Source of the DNA: Actinomycetota bacterium
Lineage (GTDB): Bacteria > Actinomycetota > Actinomycetes > Mycobacteriales > HKI-0501
Direction: 5' to 3'
NCBI GenBank assembly: GCA_030840805.1
Contig: JAVEDU010000037.1
Location: 1 to 57,326 of the forward strand
Length of the DNA: 57,326 bases
Under the pieces are notes generated by a model. It saw nothing but the letters and a program-made list of their open reading frames with translations, did no database searches and had not been told where the DNA came from. Of this stretch, positions 54,066 to 57,326 are shown in pieces (position 1 is the first letter of the stretch; every line of letters starts with the position of its first letter). A program made the position numbers and the translations under genes.

Positions 54066-54565
54066 GGGATCACCAGGGCCACGGGTCCGACAGACCTGAT
54101 CGCCGGGCCTGATCCGCTCCCACACGACTCCTCGTCTGTCCATCCCGTCTGCCGTCGACCCACCGCTTGTGGGAGCGGACGCGTGCCGGGGGCCGCCACG
54201 ACGTCGACGGCTGAAACGACACCGCCCAATGCTGGCGGTCCCCGGTGCGGGTCTGCTCGGCTCTGCCTGGGTCGACGGTGGACGGGATGGGCAGCTCTTA
54301 GCCCACTACACGACCGGGGGCCGCGAGCCGTGGTCGTCTATCCCGGAGCCGGAGCGCCCCCGCCGGAGGCATCACCACGTCGCTGCCGCACCGATTCGGC
54401 CTCTGGCTCAACTCCCCTGCCGGTGTCGTCGCCGGGACCGGCGCGCCCCCAGGCGCGCCGCAGCCCGGCGTCCGGCCCGCGCAGCGGGCCGCTTGATCCA
54501 TAAGAGGTCAACTCGGCAGCGGAACGCGGCGCGGACTGACAGACGGTGTGCCTACTCTGGCCCGC
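54066..54565. other. 500 bases without a supported gene
   Basis: Open frames are Arg-rich and unconvincing. Near the end, TACTCT (54553-54558) stands seven bases before the HD gene ATG and could be a -10 box for a leaderless transcript. Confidence 0.5.
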
Positions 54566-55141
54566 ATGGTGGACGGTCAGGAGTCACTCGCCGGGTGGGC
54601 GCGTGGGCTGGCTGAGCAGTACCTGGCCGACACGTTGCCGCGCAGGTGGAGCCATGTGCAGGGCGTTGCCGCGCAGGCCGTGACGCTTGGTCCGGTGGTC
54701 GGTGACGATGCGGACTTGCTGGTAGCGGCGGCGTGGCTCCACGACCTGGGCTACGCCCCCGATCTCTCCGACACGGGCTTCCATCCGATTGACGGAGCCA
54801 ACCACCTTCGGCGCCTCGGCGTACCGGGCCGTCTCTCGGGCCTGGTCGCGCACCACTCCTGCGCGCTGCTGGAAGCGAACATGCGCGGCCTCGCAGACCA
54901 CTTGGAGCCGGAGTTCCCTCGCGAGGAGTCCGCGACCGCCGACGCGCTCTGGTACGCCGACCTGACCACAGGACCTGACGGACAACGGTTTGCCGTCGAG
55001 GAACGCTTGGACGAGATCGAGGCCCGGTACGGCCCTGGCGATCTCGTCACGCAGTTCATCCAGTGTGCTCGGCCGCACATGGTCGCCGCCGTCCACCGCA
55101 CGGAGGCGCGCCTGGCGGCGCATCAGCCGAGGTACGGCTGA
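54566..55141 (+). CDS. HD-domain phosphohydrolase
   Basis: 191 residues. The metal site is visible as H in WSHVQGV near 29, HD in AAWLHDLGYAPD and H in VAHHSC. HD proteins cleave phosphate esters of nucleotides or (p)ppGpp-like signals; the substrate is unknown. No ribosome site precedes the ATG. The 3' end overlaps the convergent NUDIX gene by 19 bases. Confidence 0.85.
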   Translation: MVDGQESLAGWARGLAEQYLADTLPRRWSHVQGVAAQAVTLGPVVGDDADLLVAAAWLHDLGYAPDLSDTGFHPIDGANHLRRLGVPGRLSGLVAHHSCALLEANMRGLADHLEPEFPREESATADALWYADLTTGPDGQRFAVEERLDEIEARYGPGDLVTQFIQCARPHMVAAVHRTEARLAAHQPRYG

Positions 55142-55593
55142 GGGTTCCTGGCGTACCCGTGGTCGATCCGCAGCCGCATCTCAGGGTGGATTGGAAGGTC
55201 GTCCAGCTGGTCCCGCGCGAACCACCGCACGTCGGTGGACTCGCTGCTCGGCTGGAGTTCGCCGCCGGTGGGTCGCGCCCGGAGGCAGATGGAGAACTGT
55301 TGCCGGACCTCGCCGTCGCTGTAGGCGATCACGTGGCCGGGGTTGCTGTAGATCCCCACGAGCCCGGTCACCTCGACGTCGAGTCCGGCTTCCTCGCGCG
55401 TCTCGCGGACTGCGCTCTCCGCGACCGTCTCGCCGAACTCCTGGCCGCCGCCGGGAAGCGCCCACTTCCCGCTGTCGCTCCGGCGGATCAGCAGCACCCG
55501 GCCGTTGTCGTCTTGGACGAACGCGGTCGTCGCGACGACGATGCTGTTCGGCTTCGGCGCGTCGGGATCGTTGAGGTACTCCGTGCGCGCCAA
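55123..55593 (-). CDS. NUDIX hydrolase, possibly a Pif-type transfer immunity factor
   Basis: 156 residues with a complete Nudix box, GGQEFGETVAESAV followed by RETREEAGLD. In the AICE pSAM2, Pif, a protein with a Nudix motif, blocks redundant transfer into cells that already hold the element. The same position beside the regulator makes that role possible here; a nucleotide-sanitising role is the alternative. TTG at 55593 has GAGGGGGCGAG upstream. It follows the XRE gene by 16 bases. Confidence 0.88.
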   Translation of the reverse strand: MARTEYLNDPDAPKPNSIVVATTAFVQDDNGRVLLIRRSDSGKWALPGGGQEFGETVAESAVRETREEAGLDVEVTGLVGIYSNPGHVIAYSDGEVRQQFSICLRARPTGGELQPSSESTDVRWFARDQLDDLPIHPEMRLRIDHGYARNPQPYLG

Positions 55594-55609
55594 CTCGCCC
55601 CCTCGGTCC

Positions 55610-56353
55610 TCACGGCCAGGCCGGTACGGCTTCCGACCATACGCGGTCGTAGGCCTCTGAGTACGTGCGGAAGAGGTCACCCTCGGAGAGCTGACGTAGG
55701 TGCAGGAGAGGCGCGTGCGCGGCAGGGAGGCCGTACACGTGGAGGGTCACGAGCATGTTGCTGTCGAACCGGTAGATCGAGCTGTAGAGGTTCGTCCCGT
55801 GGAGGCGGACGTCCACGCCGGCCACGTCACTGAGCGGGCGATAGTGCACCAGCACGTTCCGGATCTTGTGCGCGATCGCGTCTCCGATCCCCTCCTCCCG
55901 GCCACGTTCCGCGATCTGTGCGGCGTCGGGATCACCGAAGAGCAGCCGTACCTTGGCCCCGGCTCCGGCGCGCTCGGTGAGCTCGGTGATGAGCCTCGGG
56001 TTCTGTTCCGGCAGGAACAGTCCCGCGTAGACGAGAAGGTCCACGTGATCGGTGGCGTCCCGGAGCAGTCGCATCCACAGCTCGGACGGGGCGTCGGAGC
56101 GGTGCGGGAAGAGCTCGACCACCTCGGACCGAGCGACCTCGCCCCGACGCGCGGAGGGGAGGGCTTCTGGCCAGAGGTAGGACTCCGATTCGCGGACCAG
56201 CGTCGCGATGCTGTGCCGGTGGCGTCGGTACGGCACCCGTCCGAGCGTGATCCATCGCTCGCATGTCTTGGGGTCTACGTCCAGGTGCTCGGCAAGCGCC
56301 TCAGGGGTCGTGCCGTGACGGAGCAGCGCATCGCGGAGCCGATCGTTCGGCAT
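55610..56353 (-). CDS. XRE-type regulator with C-terminal PLD-like domain
   Basis: 247 residues. An N-terminal helix-turn-helix (TPEALAEHLDVDPKTCERWI) and a C-terminal domain like phospholipase D folds (VRLLFGDPDAAQIAERG, HKIRNVLVHYRPL, RLHGTNLYSSIYRFDSN) in which the catalytic HxK is degenerate. Such fusions are frequent in actinomycete mobile elements. GGGGAGG precedes the ATG. It is divergent from the transfer-side genes, with repeated GGGACG words between. Confidence 0.88.
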   Translation of the reverse strand: MPNDRLRDALLRHGTTPEALAEHLDVDPKTCERWITLGRVPYRRHRHSIATLVRESESYLWPEALPSARRGEVARSEVVELFPHRSDAPSELWMRLLRDATDHVDLLVYAGLFLPEQNPRLITELTERAGAGAKVRLLFGDPDAAQIAERGREEGIGDAIAHKIRNVLVHYRPLSDVAGVDVRLHGTNLYSSIYRFDSNMLVTLHVYGLPAAHAPLLHLRQLSEGDLFRTYSEAYDRVWSEAVPAWP

Positions 56354-56373
56354 GACGCCTCCCCAGATCGGTA

Positions 56374-56414
56374 GGGACGACTTCACGCTACCGCAGGACG
56401 TCCCTAGTCGTCCC
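56374..56414. promoter_or_regulatory. Operator-like repeats between the XRE regulator and the transfer genes
   Basis: GGGACGACT (56374-56382) and AGTCGTCCC (56406-56414) are perfect inverted copies 23 bases apart; between them GGACGTCC (56397-56404) is a short palindrome with the same word. They lie 20-60 bases from the regulator start and are good candidates for its binding sites. Confidence 0.65.
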
Positions 56415-56511
56415 GTTGTGCGGTGATTGCGTACCGGCCTCCGAAGCCACCGTGGTGTCACCGCCAGGACGCCGCCGAGGGCGGCGGGCGTGGATCACAG
56501 GAGGCCCCAGC

Positions 56512-56895
56512 ATGGCTGCCAACGGACGTATCCCGGTCAGGCATGAGGACGTGTTCCCCCAGCCGACGACGCTGCTGTCGGTGGACCCGGTGGAGGACTT
56601 CGACCGCAAGCGGGCCGGGGACGGGGACCCGCAGGAGCGGGACAAGGACACGGGTATGCGGCTGTGGGCGGTGTCGGTCATCGACCCGTCCGCGCAGGCC
56701 GGTCGGCGTGAGATCAAGGTCAAGGTGCCCGCGGAGCATCAGCCGGTGCCGCCGAACGGGGTCGGGCAGCCGGTGGAGTTCGACGGCCTGGTGGTGATTC
56801 CGTACCTCGACACGAACCGGGCGAAGCCGCGGGTGGGGATCGCCTACCGGGCGGCGGGGTTCCGTGGTGCCAAGTCGATGCCGAAGGCGTCGTGA
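56512..56895 (+). CDS. Conserved small protein of actinomycete conjugative elements
   Basis: 127 residues starting MAANGRIPVRHEDVFPQ, with a beta-rich middle (MRLWAVSVIDPSAQAGRREI, VEFDGLVVIPYLD) and IAYRAAGFRGAKS at the end. Proteins of this kind stand ahead of the FtsK-like transfer gene in AICEs, possibly as replication or transfer accessory factors. AGGAGG lies seven bases before the ATG. Confidence 0.82.
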   Translation: MAANGRIPVRHEDVFPQPTTLLSVDPVEDFDRKRAGDGDPQERDKDTGMRLWAVSVIDPSAQAGRREIKVKVPAEHQPVPPNGVGQPVEFDGLVVIPYLDTNRAKPRVGIAYRAAGFRGAKSMPKAS

Positions 56896-56896
56896 C

Positions 56897-57292
56897 ATGG
56901 CCGCGCCGGTGCAGTTCCCGGAGGAGTGGGACCGTGACGTGCGGTCTGAGTCGCAGTCGCGGGCGTTGATCGCGATGGCGGCGTTCCCGTACGACCTGGG
57001 GTCGGTGAACGTGAGTTTCACCGGCGGCGGCGGGGTCGAGGTGTCGATGCACCACGCCGCTGCCGAGGAGGTCGCCGTGATGGCGGCCCTGCTGGGCGTC
57101 GGGGTGGGACCGGTCCCGGACCTGCACGCCTCGGCGGTCATTCACTTCGCCGGGTCGGCGTACCTGTCGGGCGGACTGTCGCTGGTCTGGTACCTCGCGC
57201 CGCCGGAACCGCGACCGGATGTCGAGCACCGGCGACGGCAGTGGGACGCCCTGACGACCGCTCTCACGACCACCGCGACTACGGCCGGGTGA
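56897..57292 (+). CDS. Second small protein of the transfer operon
   Basis: 131 residues, acidic at the start (FPEEWDRDVRSESQ), no membrane helix or known motif. It starts one base after the previous stop, so the two are translationally coupled. A GTG at 57298 (GTG GGC ACC CGG CGG) may begin the next gene, expected to be the FtsK/TraB translocase, but only 29 bases of it are in view. Confidence 0.75.
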   Translation: MAAPVQFPEEWDRDVRSESQSRALIAMAAFPYDLGSVNVSFTGGGGVEVSMHHAAAEEVAVMAALLGVGVGPVPDLHASAVIHFAGSAYLSGGLSLVWYLAPPEPRPDVEHRRRQWDALTTALTTTATTAG

Positions 57293-57326
57293 GTCAGGTG
57301 GGCACCCGGCGGCGCGTCACCACCAC

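Larger units (their letters stand above)
53479..57326. mobile_element. Left end of a probable actinomycete integrative and conjugative element
   Basis: The tRNA-Thr half-site marks the junction. Because the missing 5' half must lie to the right, the element occupies the right side. Its genes (NUDIX, XRE/PLD regulator, then two small conserved genes that normally precede an FtsK/TraB gene) fit an AICE such as pSAM2. Integrase, excisionase, rep and tra genes are not in the window. Confidence 0.72.

Noticed and set aside
54169-54615. 148-codon frame before the HD gene
   Set aside because: Arg-rich composition without domains and overlap with the start of the HD gene.

Overview
The window is very GC-rich DNA from an actinomycete. 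Supporting signs are HrcA-type CIRCE boxes ahead of a GGM-tailed groEL, a DUF3263/LytR_C pair like mycobacterial Rv0430/Rv0431 (VirR), glucosyl-3-phosphoglycerate synthase, frequent GTG/TTG starts and many 4-base ATGA/GTGA overlaps. A Pseudonocardiales-like host is a guess from this mix. The last 3.8 kb are the left end of an integrated mobile element.

Layout. 1-5.9 kb: a von Willebrand factor A surface protein that runs off the left edge, divergent from a polytopic membrane subtilisin, then a membrane-type dipeptidase. 6.1-9.2 kb: groEL with two CIRCE operators, about 1 kb of non-coding DNA with a 38-bp tandem repeat, and a cold-shock gene. 9.4-13.4 kb: GNAT, threonine synthase behind a SAM riboswitch, GpgS, quinone oxidoreductase. 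13.5-18.9 kb: an ABC permease, an unusual alpha/beta-hydrolase/ABC-ATPase fusion, LytR_C and DUF3263 proteins, a CBS protein. 19-23.2 kb: sulfate uptake operon sbp-cysT-cysW-cysA ending in an Rrf2 regulator. 23.4-28 kb: small membrane or secreted proteins, a YbaK-type deacylase and two decayed genes. 28.2-36.6 kb: a DcuS/DcuR-type two-component system beside a dicarboxylate symporter, a family III CoA-transferase and a 961-residue FAD/Fe-S 2-hydroxyacid dehydrogenase, plausibly one organic-acid module. 36.6-39.4 kb: MFS exporter, internally deleted SDR, LVIVD-repeat protein.

39.4-49.7 kb looks like a catabolic island of unknown substrate: a ribose-type ABC importer, an FCD-GntR regulator, a ThDP-dependent enzyme, a UTRA-GntR regulator, an RraA-like aldolase and a hydroxyacid-oxoacid transhydrogenase. 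Matching GTGGCA/TGCCAC operators occur in front of the importer, the FCD regulator and possibly the aldolase/transhydrogenase pair. 50-53.3 kb holds housekeeping genes (lipoprotein, TerC, zinc-ribbon membrane protein, DinB-like protein, AraC regulator).

At 53479-53520 lies exactly the 3' half of a tRNA-Thr(UGU), without its 5' half. To its right come a small membrane protein, HD and NUDIX proteins, an XRE/PLD-like regulator and two conserved small genes that in actinomycete integrative and conjugative elements (AICEs) precede the FtsK-like transfer gene. This reads as the left boundary of an AICE whose integrase and rebuilt tRNA lie beyond the window.

The strongest unexplained signal is a nested palindrome (outer arm TTGATCATGGGG, variable inner hairpin) found at four gene ends. 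The inner stems change in a compensatory way and the outer arm often supplies the stop codon of the neighbouring gene, always after a Pro-Arg pair.
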